Source of the DNA: a virus
Reading direction: 5' to 3' (one strand)
Length of the DNA: 27,288 nucleotides
Virus record (IMG/VR): IMGVR_UViG_3300014868_000008
Location: 1-27,288 of that record
Part shown: one piece after another, positions 11,939 to 20,116 of the stretch
How the letters are laid out: each line of letters opens with the position of its first letter
Position numbering within the stretch: the first letter of the stretch is position 1
Notes under the pieces: generated by a model
Database searches by the model: none
What the model saw: only the letters and a program-made list of their open reading frames with translations
What the model was told of the DNA's origin: nothing
Translations under genes and position numbers: made by a program

Positions 11939-12218
11939 CCCCCCCTCCCCGGAGCGCGCCCCGACCGAGCCGAGCCAGGAAGCACTGGAGGCATCACGAA
12001 AGCTTATCCAAAACTGGGTAGATATCGACATTCCAATATACGCTGGATCATCGTTAGTCATTCATCAAGACATCGCCCTCGCCCTCGACCGCTTCCGCGC
12101 GGCCGGCGTGCGGGAGGAGCGGCTGCGCTGTGCCGCCATCGTTGCATCTGAAAGCTTCAATGATGAGGACGCTTTCGACCGCATGGAGCGGAACATTCTG
12201 TCGGGAGCCTCCCCATGA
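11931..12218 (+). CDS. Hypothetical protein, paralogue of 11196-11528
   Basis: 95 aa. It shares SPERAPTEPSQEAL and DRFRAAGVREERLRC with the protein at 11196, separated here by a different, Ile-rich middle section (WVDIDIPIYAGSSLVIHQDI), and it lacks the Cys/His-rich tail of its relative. The shared pieces match at DNA level (11941-11987 and 12087-12119), so the pair arose by duplication with later mixing of the unshared parts. The ATG lies 8 nt inside the end of the DUF551-like gene. No function known. Confidence 0.7.
   Translation: MSDPPSPERAPTEPSQEALEASRKLIQNWVDIDIPIYAGSSLVIHQDIALALDRFRAAGVREERLRCAAIVASESFNDEDAFDRMERNILSGASP
11941..11987 (+). repeat. Direct repeat A, right copy
   Basis: Right partner of 11212-11258, 729 bases downstream in the same orientation, with one mismatch in 47 bases. 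Recombination between the copies would delete the intervening DUF551-like gene and fuse the paralogues. Confidence 0.85.
12087..12119 (+). repeat. Direct repeat B, right copy
   Basis: Right partner of 11322-11354, identical over 33 bases and 765 bases downstream, a slightly different offset from repeat A because the region between the repeats has diverged in length. Confidence 0.85.
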
Positions 12219-12418
12219 CTGACCCCACGAAGGACGCCGAGCGGCTGGCCGACCTTCTACGTCGCCGCGCCGATGTTTATCACCCAGCCCGACGAGCGCC
12301 TTCATACTACGGTGACGATGACATCGACCTACTGCGATCAATAATAGATCGCCTCACCAAGGAGCGCGACGAGCTTGTCACCCAACCCACCACCCTCGAC
12401 GCGGAGCCGGGGCGGTGA
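12215..12418 (+). CDS. Small hypothetical protein
   Basis: 67 aa starting MTDPTKDAERLADLLRRRAD. It is charged and mainly helical, with a polar middle (PARRAPSYYGDDDIDLL) and a second helix (IDRLTKERDEL) that could form a short coiled coil. Start and stop overlap neighbours by 4 nt (ATGA and GTGA). Composition is close to that of the paralogues just upstream, though no shared sequence is obvious. No function assigned. Confidence 0.6.
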   Translation: MTDPTKDAERLADLLRRRADVYHPARRAPSYYGDDDIDLLRSIIDRLTKERDELVTQPTTLDAEPGR

Positions 12419-12573
12419 GCGCGGCAATACCGTGCGCTGCGATGCTATGCCTCGCACTGGTGGGAGCGGCGATCCTGCAAAAGGCATGGCAGCGATACAT
12501 CGCTCTTGGATGCGCCGCCGTCGAAATCGCGCTCCTGCTCAGCATCGTCTGGCCCGACAATGCCCCCGGCTGA
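12415..12573 (+). CDS. Small two-segment membrane protein
   Basis: 52 aa, below the usual length cut-off for gene calling. GTG at 12415 overlaps the previous stop (GTGA). Two hydrophobic stretches (CAAMLCLALVGAAIL at about 7-21 and ALGCAAVEIALLLSIVW at about 30-46) suggest a hairpin of two membrane helices joined by a short basic loop (QKAWQRYI). It is last in the recombination/accessory operon and ends 15 nt before the convergent late-operon stop. Possible roles are an envelope effector or small holin-like protein; the sequence does not discriminate. Confidence 0.6.
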   Translation: MSAAIPCAAMLCLALVGAAILQKAWQRYIALGCAAVEIALLLSIVWPDNAPG

Positions 12574-12588
12574 TCCTCTCGCGACGGG

Positions 12589-15500
12589 CTAGGGGCCGGC
12601 GGCGCTGGGGCGTAGATCGCGTGACGGGCGAAGCTGTGACCCCGAGGGCGGCGGGGCCTGCTTGCGGCCCATGACGGCCGTGGTGGCATCCCTTCGCGAC
12701 ATCACTCCGGGCGCCGGCTCCTCGTCCGGGTGCGGCAACTCGCCGAGCGCCGCCTCGCGGAAGATCATGCGGATCGTCTCGCGGGTCGCGGCCTTGCCGG
12801 GGCCGGGCTTCAGCCCCTCCGACAGGGCGCGCACGACGCCGGGTTTCGACAGAAAATACGCCCAAACCTTGAACGGCAACTCGGCCGGAATGTTGGTGGG
12901 AAAGGGCAATAGTCCGATTGCTCCCGCCGCCATGCCTCCGGCTATTGCGTTTGGGTTTCTTGGATACATAAAGCGTATTTCTCGGGCCAGTCGGCCCATG
13001 TCGGCGGCGAGCCCATCAGGAAACAGTATTTCCTGCTGGCGTGGCGTCCACCTCGACAGGGCATTCTCTATACCGTCCCCGGCTATGCTGGTCGTCGCAC
13101 CGCTTCCGGTTACGACGATAGCCGAATGGAGAAGCTCCTCCCTCGCCTGCTTTCGGATCGCCTCCATTTGCGGGGAATCGTCACTAAAGAAGGCTTGCGC
13201 TTGCGCCAGCTTGGTCTGCTGCCCCGGCTGCGCGACAAAGTTGATGGCGTCGTCCGGCATCTTTTTCGGATCGGATAGCTCGGATAGAAAATTCCGCGAC
13301 AGGAAGGCGTCTCGGGTCTGCTGGGCCGTCTCCAACTGCCGCATCGTCTGCCCAAAATTGTCCGGCGTCAGCGCCTCGGCCGGCACCTTGCCACCGCGTG
13401 CGTCCATGCGCTGGCCGAAGACCCGCATCTGACGGGCGACGCTGGGGCCGTAGGTCAATTCCAGCATGCCGCTCTTGTCTTTAGCCGCGACGAGCGCCGC
13501 GAACTTGCGTGCCGATATATCACCGGTCTGCGGGTCAACCGCCGAGCCGCCGCGACCGAGCATGTTGTCCATGTCGGCGGCGGCAACGCGTTTCCACACG
13601 TCGGGGCCGACCATCTCGCGCATCGTGCGGGCGCGGGAGAGGTTGCCGGGCGCCAGCACCTTGTCGGCGATCACTCCGGGGTCCGGCATGATCCCCGTCT
13701 TGGCCTGTGCCACCATCTGGTTGATCTCGGCGTCGCCGAACTTACGGATGCCCTCGCGGTAGGCATCGTCCATCTTCCGCAGCAACCGGATTGCTGGCCC
13801 GGCGGCGGGGTCGAATGCCGCCGCCTGGATTGAGGAGTTCACCGCGTGGCGCAGGTCGTTAAAGTCGCGCTTGGCAACCCCCGGCATCATATCGGTGAAT
13901 TCACCCATCTCGCCGAGAATGGTGCGGATACGCTGCGTTTCCCCGAGCGGCATCTTCTCCGGGGCGTTGCGCAACTGGTTCAGCGCCCGCAAAACCCGAG
14001 CGTCGGCGAAGATGGGCTCCCCGGCCTCGCCCTTCGGCAGGGAATCTAGAATCCGGCCGGCCGCCTTCTTCATCGTGGGTGTCGGCACGATGCCGGCGGG
14101 CGGCGTCGGGACGGGCGCCCCTCGATTGGCCGAGGGGACTCCGAACAGAGCCTCATCGGTCATCTCTCGATTTGGGGAAAACGCTTGCGGCCCCGGCTTC
14201 TCCATCGGCGCCACGAGGCGATCAATCTGGGAGTAGCCCTTCTCCATCGAGCGGCTGAACTCGGCCCTTGCCTGGCTCAGGCCCGCGGCGAAGTCCATGC
14301 CCAGGCCGCCGCCCATGCCCGCCGGAGCGCGCCGGGAAACGGCACCCAACTGGTTCAGCTGCCGGTTCAGCATCCGGTCGGCGTCGCGGGCTAGGTTCTC
14401 GACATCGGCCTCCAGGTGCGCGCCGTGCCGCTGCACCGCCCCCAGCACGCTCTCGCCCGCTTCCGTGGCCGAGATGCGAGCCGTCGGATTAAGGATGCCC
14501 TCGATGATGGGGCCGTCCTCACGCTGCGCCGGCGTCAGATCGGCGATGTCCGCCAATCTCCCGTGAACCGCGCGCCTGTTCGGCGCCTCCAGCGGGTTGT
14601 ACCCGAGGCGCATCGACAAATCCTGGCCGATCGCGAGCGGCCCAAGCCCAGGGGCCGCCGATCTGATCGGGGGCACGCCGCCAGCACGCAGCACGGACGC
14701 CGTCAAGTCCTGCGACTCCGGGGTTGGTCGCGAGACGTACTTGCGGAATGCGTTACCAGCGACGCGGGGTATCTGCGTCACCAGCCGACCCGCAGCCTCC
14801 CCGGCCCCACCGTATAGGCCTGCCAGCCCGACCGCCTCAGCGGTCTCTCCGACAGTCTTATCGAACTCCCCGGTCGCCGCCTTGACGCCCTCGGTCAACC
14901 CCTTGCCCAGCGCCGTACCGGCTATCGCCCCGGCAACCGCGCCCCCAGGGCCGGCCGGAGCTCCCGCAATCATGCCCCCAAGACCGCCCACGAGCATCGG
15001 CGCGTCGGCGTATATCTGCGCCCCGCCCTGCATCAGGTCGTTGACGAACCCGGTGCCCTCGGGGGACATCAGCTTGCCCTCGGGGCCGCGCACCACGAAC
15101 CGGCCGCCGCGGTCGGTGAAGACGTTATCGGGGCCGTATTTCTTCGCCAAGTAGGCGCGCTTCTCCTTGGGGTTGTCGGAGCGGTACATCGCCACCGCGT
15201 CGTTCCAGCCGGTGCCGGTGTCATAATCGACGCTCGGGTCGTAACCTTGCAGCAGCCGCATCTCGCCTGGCAGGTCGCGCGAACGCTGGACGGCCACCCC
15301 GGCGGTGCCGCGGGCGGATGTCCCGGGCATCTGGGCGACCGGCGGGGCCGGCCCCGGAGATGCGAGTCCGATCCCGATCTCGGTGTCTGCCTCCGGCGGC
15401 GTCGAGGTGCCGCCAAGCGCTCCGCCCGCCGCCATGACCCCGCTCGGCTGCACGGGCGGCGGATCAATCATCTTCAGCTTGATTGCGCCCTCGTAGAGCC

Positions 15501-15600
15501 GACGCTTCTCGGCCGGCAGCATGCCGAGACGGTACGCCTCGTGCAGCAGCTGGAGTTTTCGCTCCGGGGTGGGTTCCTGGGCTTGCGGCGCGTCCGACAT
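12589..15600 (-). CDS. Large probable internal virion (ejection) protein
   Basis: 1003 aa, last gene of the late operon. A polar N-terminus (residues 1-60) leads to a Pro/Gly-rich linker, a Gly/Ala-rich hydrophobic stretch at about 198-236 (MLVGGLGGMIAGAPAGPGG and on) and a long helical body; a second membrane-like stretch appears near 895-930. Very large, mostly helical proteins with Gly-rich hydrophobic patches at this position are typical of podovirus internal proteins that leave the capsid and help carry DNA across the envelope. No lytic transglycosylase motif is seen. The ATG directly abuts the previous stop. Function comes from size, composition and position, not from a recognised domain. 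Confidence 0.75.
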   Translation of the reverse strand: MSDAPQAQEPTPERKLQLLHEAYRLGMLPAEKRRLYEGAIKLKMIDPPPVQPSGVMAAGGALGGTSTPPEADTEIGIGLASPGPAPPVAQMPGTSARGTAGVAVQRSRDLPGEMRLLQGYDPSVDYDTGTGWNDAVAMYRSDNPKEKRAYLAKKYGPDNVFTDRGGRFVVRGPEGKLMSPEGTGFVNDLMQGGAQIYADAPMLVGGLGGMIAGAPAGPGGAVAGAIAGTALGKGLTEGVKAATGEFDKTVGETAEAVGLAGLYGGAGEAAGRLVTQIPRVAGNAFRKYVSRPTPESQDLTASVLRAGGVPPIRSAAPGLGPLAIGQDLSMRLGYNPLEAPNRRAVHGRLADIADLTPAQREDGPIIEGILNPTARISATEAGESVLGAVQRHGAHLEADVENLARDADRMLNRQLNQLGAVSRRAPAGMGGGLGMDFAAGLSQARAEFSRSMEKGYSQIDRLVAPMEKPGPQAFSPNREMTDEALFGVPSANRGAPVPTPPAGIVPTPTMKKAAGRILDSLPKGEAGEPIFADARVLRALNQLRNAPEKMPLGETQRIRTILGEMGEFTDMMPGVAKRDFNDLRHAVNSSIQAAAFDPAAGPAIRLLRKMDDAYREGIRKFGDAEINQMVAQAKTGIMPDPGVIADKVLAPGNLSRARTMREMVGPDVWKRVAAADMDNMLGRGGSAVDPQTGDISARKFAALVAAKDKSGMLELTYGPSVARQMRVFGQRMDARGGKVPAEALTPDNFGQTMRQLETAQQTRDAFLSRNFLSELSDPKKMPDDAINFVAQPGQQTKLAQAQAFFSDDSPQMEAIRKQAREELLHSAIVVTGSGATTSIAGDGIENALSRWTPRQQEILFPDGLAADMGRLAREIRFMYPRNPNAIAGGMAAGAIGLLPFPTNIPAELPFKVWAYFLSKPGVVRALSEGLKPGPGKAATRETIRMIFREAALGELPHPDEEPAPGVMSRRDATTAVMGRKQAPPPSGSQLRPSRDLRPSAAGP

Positions 15601-17157
15601 CTATTGCGTCCCAAAGATTTCTGGCAGGCCGCTCCTGATTTCGTCCCGGGTTATCGTGTCCACATCTTCGGCAACGGCCCCGGTCGCGGCGCGGGTGGCT
15701 GCAACGATTCTTTCCAGGGTGTCGGCGATATTGTTCAGCGACTGCCTCGCTGCCGTGGGGCTGTCCCACTTTCCTAGCGCCGGCACCAGCTGGTTCATCC
15801 GCTCCTGCTCGCCCTTGCTCCAGTAGCGAGCGTCGAGCAGCGGCTTGCCTAGCCTGGATTGCAGCAGTTGCAGCCTGCTCTTGAAGTCGGACGAGGCCGG
15901 GTTCGACATGCGCAGCGGGTCCTCCCGGCCGATCACGGCGCCGACCACATCGCTCGCCGCACCACCCGCCCGCCGCGCCAAGCCGGGACCGCCCACCAGC
16001 GTCGGATCGGCCTCTATCATCATTGCGAGTTCCCGCGCGTCCTTGATCAAATTCTCGGCCTCGGCCAGCGCGACATCGGTCTTGGCTTGCGTCTTGCCTA
16101 CCGTGGCCTTCAGCCGGTCAGCCGCGCCCTGCTCGCGAGCCTTGTTCGCGCGCTCGCGCTCGGCCTGCTCCCGGCCGGCGTGCTTCTGCTTGAACTCCAG
16201 GTCTGATGTCGTCGCCTTGCCGGCCCGCTCCACCTCCTGAATCCGGCGCAACTCCTGCCTGATGCGCTCCCAATCCTGGCTGGCCTTCTCGTCGCCCTGG
16301 CGCTCGTCCACGTCCACCTTGCGGCTCTGGATGGCGCGGCTTGCGGCATCGCCGGCAAATCCGGTCTTCGCCTTCCACGCATCGTGCTTGACCTTGTAGT
16401 CGCTCAGCAGCCCCTCGCGCTCCGTCTTGGCACGCTCCATGATCGCGCGGGTCGATGCGGTCGGGTTCTTCTGCCGCAAGATAATGGCGATGTCCTGCAC
16501 CGACGGCGGCATCAGCGGCTCGGTCTGGGCAACTGGTGCGGCCGCCTGTGGGGACGAGTTTCTCGCCAGCTCGTCTGCCTGCGGGACCGAGTTTCTCGCG
16601 GTTGACGCCGATGTCAGCAACGGCGACGGAGCCCCTCCGCTCGGCGGCTTTGTCGGCATGCCTGGATCACGCGACGGCACCCCCCCATGGCTCAACGGAG
16701 CCCCGGTGCCGGGATAGGCCGGGCCACCGGGAATATTCCCAATCGACGGTCCGCCCGGCAGCGCGCCGGCCTGGAAACCCCCATACTGACCCTCGAATGC
16801 GGAGCCCGGTTGTGTTCCTTGCTGTCGCCTCGCGGCATCGGCGAGCTGACCAACGAACGCCAGCGGATTGGCGCCCTGCGGCATGGTGCCCGGCATCCCG
16901 GACGGGAAACCGGATGGCATCCCGGATGGCATCCCGGATGGCTGCGGCAGCCCCTGGATCGGAGTGGGAGACTGTCCGCCGCCCAGATCGAACGACAATC
17001 CAGCCGCCTCGTTTGTGCGCCTATCCGCCTCCATTTCCATCTGGAATTTCCGCAGCTGCATTTGCAGCATCAGGGTGCGGACCTGGTTCTCGCGCTCCTG
17101 CTGCTGCTGCTGCGCGAACTGGCCGATGCCGGCGCCGAGGGCCGCGAGATTGAACAT
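15601..17157 (-). CDS. Probable internal virion protein with coiled coil and Gly-Met-Pro-Ser repeats
   Basis: 518 aa. It starts MFNLAALGAGIGQFAQQQQQ, then a helical, Met/Gln/Glu-rich section. Residues about 70-90 repeat SGMPSGMPSGFPSGMPG, encoded by 12-base repeats at 16891-16946. A long charged section (about 240-365, with QDWERIRQELRRIQEVERAG) should form coiled coils. The rest is helical (LEGPGLARRAGG-like segment and a final DEIRSGLPEIFGTQ). The layout resembles podovirus internal or ejection proteins, and it lies between two other virion-protein genes. Its start shares a base with the previous stop (TGATG). No enzyme motif seen. Confidence 0.7.
   Translation of the reverse strand: MFNLAALGAGIGQFAQQQQQERENQVRTLMLQMQLRKFQMEMEADRRTNEAAGLSFDLGGGQSPTPIQGLPQPSGMPSGMPSGFPSGMPGTMPQGANPLAFVGQLADAARRQQGTQPGSAFEGQYGGFQAGALPGGPSIGNIPGGPAYPGTGAPLSHGGVPSRDPGMPTKPPSGGAPSPLLTSASTARNSVPQADELARNSSPQAAAPVAQTEPLMPPSVQDIAIILRQKNPTASTRAIMERAKTEREGLLSDYKVKHDAWKAKTGFAGDAASRAIQSRKVDVDERQGDEKASQDWERIRQELRRIQEVERAGKATTSDLEFKQKHAGREQAERERANKAREQGAADRLKATVGKTQAKTDVALAEAENLIKDARELAMMIEADPTLVGGPGLARRAGGAASDVVGAVIGREDPLRMSNPASSDFKSRLQLLQSRLGKPLLDARYWSKGEQERMNQLVPALGKWDSPTAARQSLNNIADTLERIVAATRAATGAVAEDVDTITRDEIRSGLPEIFGTQ
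16891..16946 (-). repeat. 12-base tandem repeat in a virion gene
   Basis: Copies of CGGATGGCATCC lie at 16911-16922 and 16923-16934, followed by a partial copy, with a diverged copy before them. On the coding strand they give Gly-Met-Pro-Ser repeats in a Pro-rich linker. Copy number can change without breaking the frame. Confidence 0.75.
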
Positions 17158-17558
17158 CAGGTTCTCCGCCCGTAAAGGATTTCCTCAAGGGACGGCAGCG
17201 GCGGCCGCGCCATCCAGCCGCCTGGCGGGATGCCGGCCCCCGTGCCCGGGTCCACGCCGAGGATGCTTGGCATGGTCACCGGCGGCAGGCGCGGAGGCGC
17301 GAGCACCGGGTCGCCCGTCATCGGCCCCTGAAACGCCCGGTTGGTGCCGCGGAACATCTCCGGGTAGCGGTTCGTGTGGAAGCGGTTCCACCCCGGCATC
17401 TGCTGGTTGAACAGACCAAGCACCGGGTCGCCCTGACCGCCCGCCCCAGCCGGAGTCGCCCCCATCGAACCGGGCAATCCGTACGTCGGATCGAACGCGC
17501 CTCCCTGCGGTTGCTGCTGCTGCGCCATCCGCAGGAATGCCATGAGCCATTCCGGCAT
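17157..17558 (-). CDS. Small Pro/Gly-rich virion-associated protein
   Basis: 133 aa. After a short hydrophobic N-terminus (MPEWLMAFLRMAQQQQPQG) the protein is Pro, Gly and Met-rich with no clear fold, and ends PSLEEILYGRRT. Such extended, low-complexity chains occur among internal virion proteins and may act as linkers or scaffolds. It shares a base with the start of the next gene (TGATG) and lies 3 nt after the S74-domain gene, so it belongs to the same assembly group. No family recognised. Confidence 0.65.
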   Translation of the reverse strand: MPEWLMAFLRMAQQQQPQGGAFDPTYGLPGSMGATPAGAGGQGDPVLGLFNQQMPGWNRFHTNRYPEMFRGTNRAFQGPMTGDPVLAPPRLPPVTMPSILGVDPGTGAGIPPGGWMARPPLPSLEEILYGRRT

Positions 17559-17561
17559 CGC

Positions 17562-19043
17562 CTACCCCACCGCCAGGGCGTAATTGACCATCTTCAGGCT
17601 GCCCGGCCCATCGACCACCGCCTCGGGGTGAACCCTCTCCACCTCGTCGGCCATCAGCCCGATCGTCGAGCGCCCGCTCCAGTGGTAGCGGAAGCGGTAC
17701 ACCGGCAGGCCGTTGCGCAGCCTACCGATCTGCTCGATGTCGCGCTTCAGCCGCCGGTCGGAACCGAATAGGCCCGCCAGGCCGCTAATCGCACCGGGGA
17801 ACCAGCCACTAGTCGGGTTGAACAGCATGTTTGCCCCACTGAGAAGGCCGCCGATGCCGGACGCCTGCTGATTGAATGCGCTCCGACCGAGTTGGTCGTT
17901 GATACCGGAGGCCGTTTGCCCGAGCCCCATGTATTTGGCGAGCTGGTTCATCACCTCTATCGGCAGCGTGTACTGCTGATTTCCCATCGCGGTCGAACTG
18001 GTCAGCATGCTGTTCAGGTTGCTGAGACCGCTGAGCGAATTGTTGGCGATGGTGGCGCCGGTCGAGTAGGGCGCGCCGCCGATCGAGGTCAGGCCCTGCG
18101 CCCCGGTGGTGCCGAGGCCGAGGCCGCCGGTCAATCCCCGGCCGATGGCGTCGATCATGCCGCCGTAGCTCGAGACGCCGCTCTGCCCGGCCCGGTTCTG
18201 CGCCTCCAGCGCGGCGAGCACGTCGGAGATCTGCTTCATGTAGACCTGGTTCGGCATCTGCGCCGAGCCGTAGGCGAGGTTGGTCGCGCCGGTGTAGAGG
18301 GGCGACGATGCCTGCGCCGCCTGCGTCTGCCGGCCGAGCTGCTGGTTCTGCCAGTTGATGTCGTAATTGCCGAGCGCGTTGCTGGTGACCCCGGCGGCGT
18401 AGGGACCGGACAGACCCGACATCGCGTTGACCGCATTCGACTTGTCGAGGAGTTGCTGCTGGCCCCGGTTGTAGAGGCCGGCCTGCGGGTCGAAGCCAGA
18501 CATCATCAGCGCCCGGGCTTGCGTCATCATGTCCTGCGCGCCCTGGCCGCCGTAGGCCGCCGCCTGAGACGCGCCGGTCATCGCCTGCGGATAGAGCGGG
18601 TTGTCGGCCGCCGCCTGCACCATCGTCCCGTAGTACGGCGAGAAAGCGTTCTCCAGCGTCTGCGGCAAGTACTCCATGCCGGCGGTCGCGCCACCGACGA
18701 GGCCGGGGATCGCCCCGGTCACCGCGCCGTAGGTCGGCAGGAAATTGTTATAGGCGTTCGTCGCCGAGCCGACGGCGGTGCCCATATTCTGGTCGTAGAG
18801 GGTCGGGCCGTAGGGCGATCCGGTCAGGAACTGCGAGACCTGGTTGTAGCCGGTCGGGTAGAGCGACTGCGACTGCGGGTAGGCCCATGCGCCCGGCGTG
18901 CCGGCCCCGGCATTCCCCGCGACCCCGGCGAGCGGGTTGAGGATGTCGGCCCACGTCTTGGCCGCCACGTCCTGCCCGGGCGGCAAATATACCGTCGGAC
19001 TGCCTCCGCTGCTGCCCGAGCCGCCTGCGCCTTGGGACTGCAT
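17562..19043 (-). CDS. Gly-rich virion protein with C-terminal S74-like intramolecular chaperone domain
   Basis: 493 aa. Residues 1-420 are Gly, Ala, Ser, Gln and Asn-rich with many Tyr, like internal or tail-associated podovirus proteins. From about residue 427 the sequence GSDRRLKRDIEQIGRLRNGL, then Y-x-F-R-Y, STIGLMADEVERVHPEAV and a final M-V-N-Y-A-L matches the peptidase S74 / intramolecular chaperone domain that helps phage fibres trimerise and then cuts itself off at the conserved Ser (Ser428 in SDRR). Here it caps a Gly-rich body rather than a fibre shaft. It starts directly after the GNAT stop. A fibre or tail needle role remains possible. Confidence 0.8.
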   Translation of the reverse strand: MQSQGAGGSGSSGGSPTVYLPPGQDVAAKTWADILNPLAGVAGNAGAGTPGAWAYPQSQSLYPTGYNQVSQFLTGSPYGPTLYDQNMGTAVGSATNAYNNFLPTYGAVTGAIPGLVGGATAGMEYLPQTLENAFSPYYGTMVQAAADNPLYPQAMTGASQAAAYGGQGAQDMMTQARALMMSGFDPQAGLYNRGQQQLLDKSNAVNAMSGLSGPYAAGVTSNALGNYDINWQNQQLGRQTQAAQASSPLYTGATNLAYGSAQMPNQVYMKQISDVLAALEAQNRAGQSGVSSYGGMIDAIGRGLTGGLGLGTTGAQGLTSIGGAPYSTGATIANNSLSGLSNLNSMLTSSTAMGNQQYTLPIEVMNQLAKYMGLGQTASGINDQLGRSAFNQQASGIGGLLSGANMLFNPTSGWFPGAISGLAGLFGSDRRLKRDIEQIGRLRNGLPVYRFRYHWSGRSTIGLMADEVERVHPEAVVDGPGSLKMVNYALAVG

Positions 19044-19511
19044 CTATTTGGCCCCCAAATCCCACCAGTAGATCGTCGAGAACGGCTCGGCGCCCAGCGA
19101 CAGGAAGAACGGCATCAGTGGGCGCGCGGCATTGTCGTGCAGCATGGCGAGGACCGCTCCCTCCGCCTTCAGCGCCGGCTTGACGCTGCGCCACATATTG
19201 TAACCGATCCGGCCCCGGTTGCGCCACGCGCTTCCCAGGTAGTGCCCGGCGTCGATCGCCAGGACCGTGCTCCTGTAGGCGATGTGCGTCATGAAGTGGA
19301 ACGCGATGAACCCCGCCAGGGTGCCGTCGACCCGGCAGGTCCACACCTTGAACCGCCCCTCGGCCTCCATCGTCAGCATCAGCGGCCAGTCGGGGTCGCA
19401 GACGAGCGCGGGGTGGGGGCTCAATTCCTCCCAGTAGGAGCGGATCAGGTCGGGCAGGTTCGGCTCAGCCAGCACCTCGGCCAGCGGTTGCCAGCCGCAG
19501 ACGATCTTCAT
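19044..19511 (-). CDS. Phage GNAT-family N-acetyltransferase
   Basis: 155 aa, typical GNAT length. The segment LAGFIAFHFMTHIAYRSTVL (about 65-84) gives the central strand pair, Y-L-x-S-A-W-R-N-R-G-R-I-G (91-103) the acetyl-CoA-binding loop and helix, and RPLMPFFLSLGAEPFSTIYW the end strands. GNAT genes of this type recur among structural genes of podoviruses. The expected reaction is transfer of an acetyl group from acetyl-CoA to an amine; the substrate, perhaps a host or virion protein, is unknown. The ATG overlaps the previous stop in ATGA, and the stop abuts the S74-domain gene. Confidence 0.75.
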   Translation of the reverse strand: MKIVCGWQPLAEVLAEPNLPDLIRSYWEELSPHPALVCDPDWPLMLTMEAEGRFKVWTCRVDGTLAGFIAFHFMTHIAYRSTVLAIDAGHYLGSAWRNRGRIGYNMWRSVKPALKAEGAVLAMLHDNAARPLMPFFLSLGAEPFSTIYWWDLGAK

Positions 19512-19666
19512 TTTCCGACAGCATCCGACAGATATTTCACCGCTAAGAACGCTGTCGTAACCCCCAACGCCGAGACGATGGCCCAGGCGATCTTCTCGAC
19601 CCGTGCCTCCAAGCGCCTTACTGCCTCCTCCAGAACCGCGAGCCGCGTTTCGGTCGAGGGGTCCAT
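19508..19666 (-). CDS. XhlA-like small membrane protein (lysis candidate)
   Basis: 52 aa. A charged coiled-coil segment (ETRLAVLEEAVRRLEARVEK) is followed by one membrane helix (IAWAIVSALGVTTAFLAVKY) and a short polar tail. This is the layout of XhlA/haemolysin-type phage proteins that act with holins. The internal ATG at 19666 is chosen because GAGGGTCG precedes it and the distal frame overlaps the previous gene; the previous stop lies 13 nt away. The end overlaps the GNAT start by 4 nt. Its neighbours are two other small membrane proteins, suggesting a lysis group, although no endolysin is seen nearby. Confidence 0.7.
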   Translation of the reverse strand: MDPSTETRLAVLEEAVRRLEARVEKIAWAIVSALGVTTAFLAVKYLSDAVGK

Positions 19667-19679
19667 CGGCCGTCGACCC

Positions 19680-19898
19680 TCATGGTCCGCGCCTGCCCCA
19701 CCAGTTGACGCCGCCCCAGTAGGGCGCAAACAGCTGATAGAGGATCAGGATCGCGAACAGCACGAGGATCACCCCGATGATCGTCAGGATGACCGGCGGG
19801 ATGTGAATGCCCAGCACGCCCAGCACCCAGAGTACCAGGTAGTAGGCGATCGCCAGAAAGCAGATATATATAAGAGCCCTTATCACTTGGCCGAACAT
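19680..19898 (-). CDS. Small holin-like membrane protein
   Basis: 72 aa, dominated by two or three membrane segments: about 5-32 (IRALIYICFLAIAYYLVLWV) and 34-60 (PPVILTIIGVILVLFAILIL), followed by an aromatic/basic tail (LFAPYWGGVNWWGRRG). Two-segment small proteins of this type in a late operon are usually annotated as holins, which would form the inner-membrane hole at lysis. GAGGGATTAGG precedes the ATG at 19898. The direct neighbours are the XhlA-like and a single-span protein. Holin function is inferred from topology and position only. Confidence 0.7.
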   Translation of the reverse strand: MFGQVIRALIYICFLAIAYYLVLWVLGVLGIHIPPVILTIIGVILVLFAILILYQLFAPYWGGVNWWGRRGP

Positions 19899-19901
19899 TA
19901 C

Positions 19902-20114
19902 CTAATCCCTCTCGCGCTTGGCCTGCTCGCGCCCGCGCGTCTCGCCGGCCTGTCCGGCCAACTGCTCCAGGAGATGCGACATGCCGTTGGTCTGCTCCAC
20001 GACGATATGCAGCCGGCGGAATGTAATAACCTGGATCGTCACGCTGACCAGCACGCCGAGCACCATAGACGCCTGCCAGGCGATCGCCACCCAAGCACCG
20101 ATGTCCTCTGCCAT
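19902..20114 (-). CDS. Single-span membrane protein with coiled-coil tail (spanin- or holin-like)
   Basis: 70 aa. A short N-terminus leads to one membrane helix (AIAWQASMVLGVLVSVTIQV) and then a charged helix (RRLHIVVEQTNGMSHLLEQL) ending in a basic tail. The inner-membrane spanin Rz has a comparable topology but is usually longer, so the assignment is tentative. The internal ATG at 20114 is used because the distal frame lies within the previous gene; its ribosome site is weak. It follows that gene by 2 nt and precedes the holin-like gene by 3 nt. Confidence 0.6.
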   Translation of the reverse strand: MAEDIGAWVAIAWQASMVLGVLVSVTIQVITFRRLHIVVEQTNGMSHLLEQLAGQAGETRGREQAKRERD

Positions 20115-20116
20115 CG

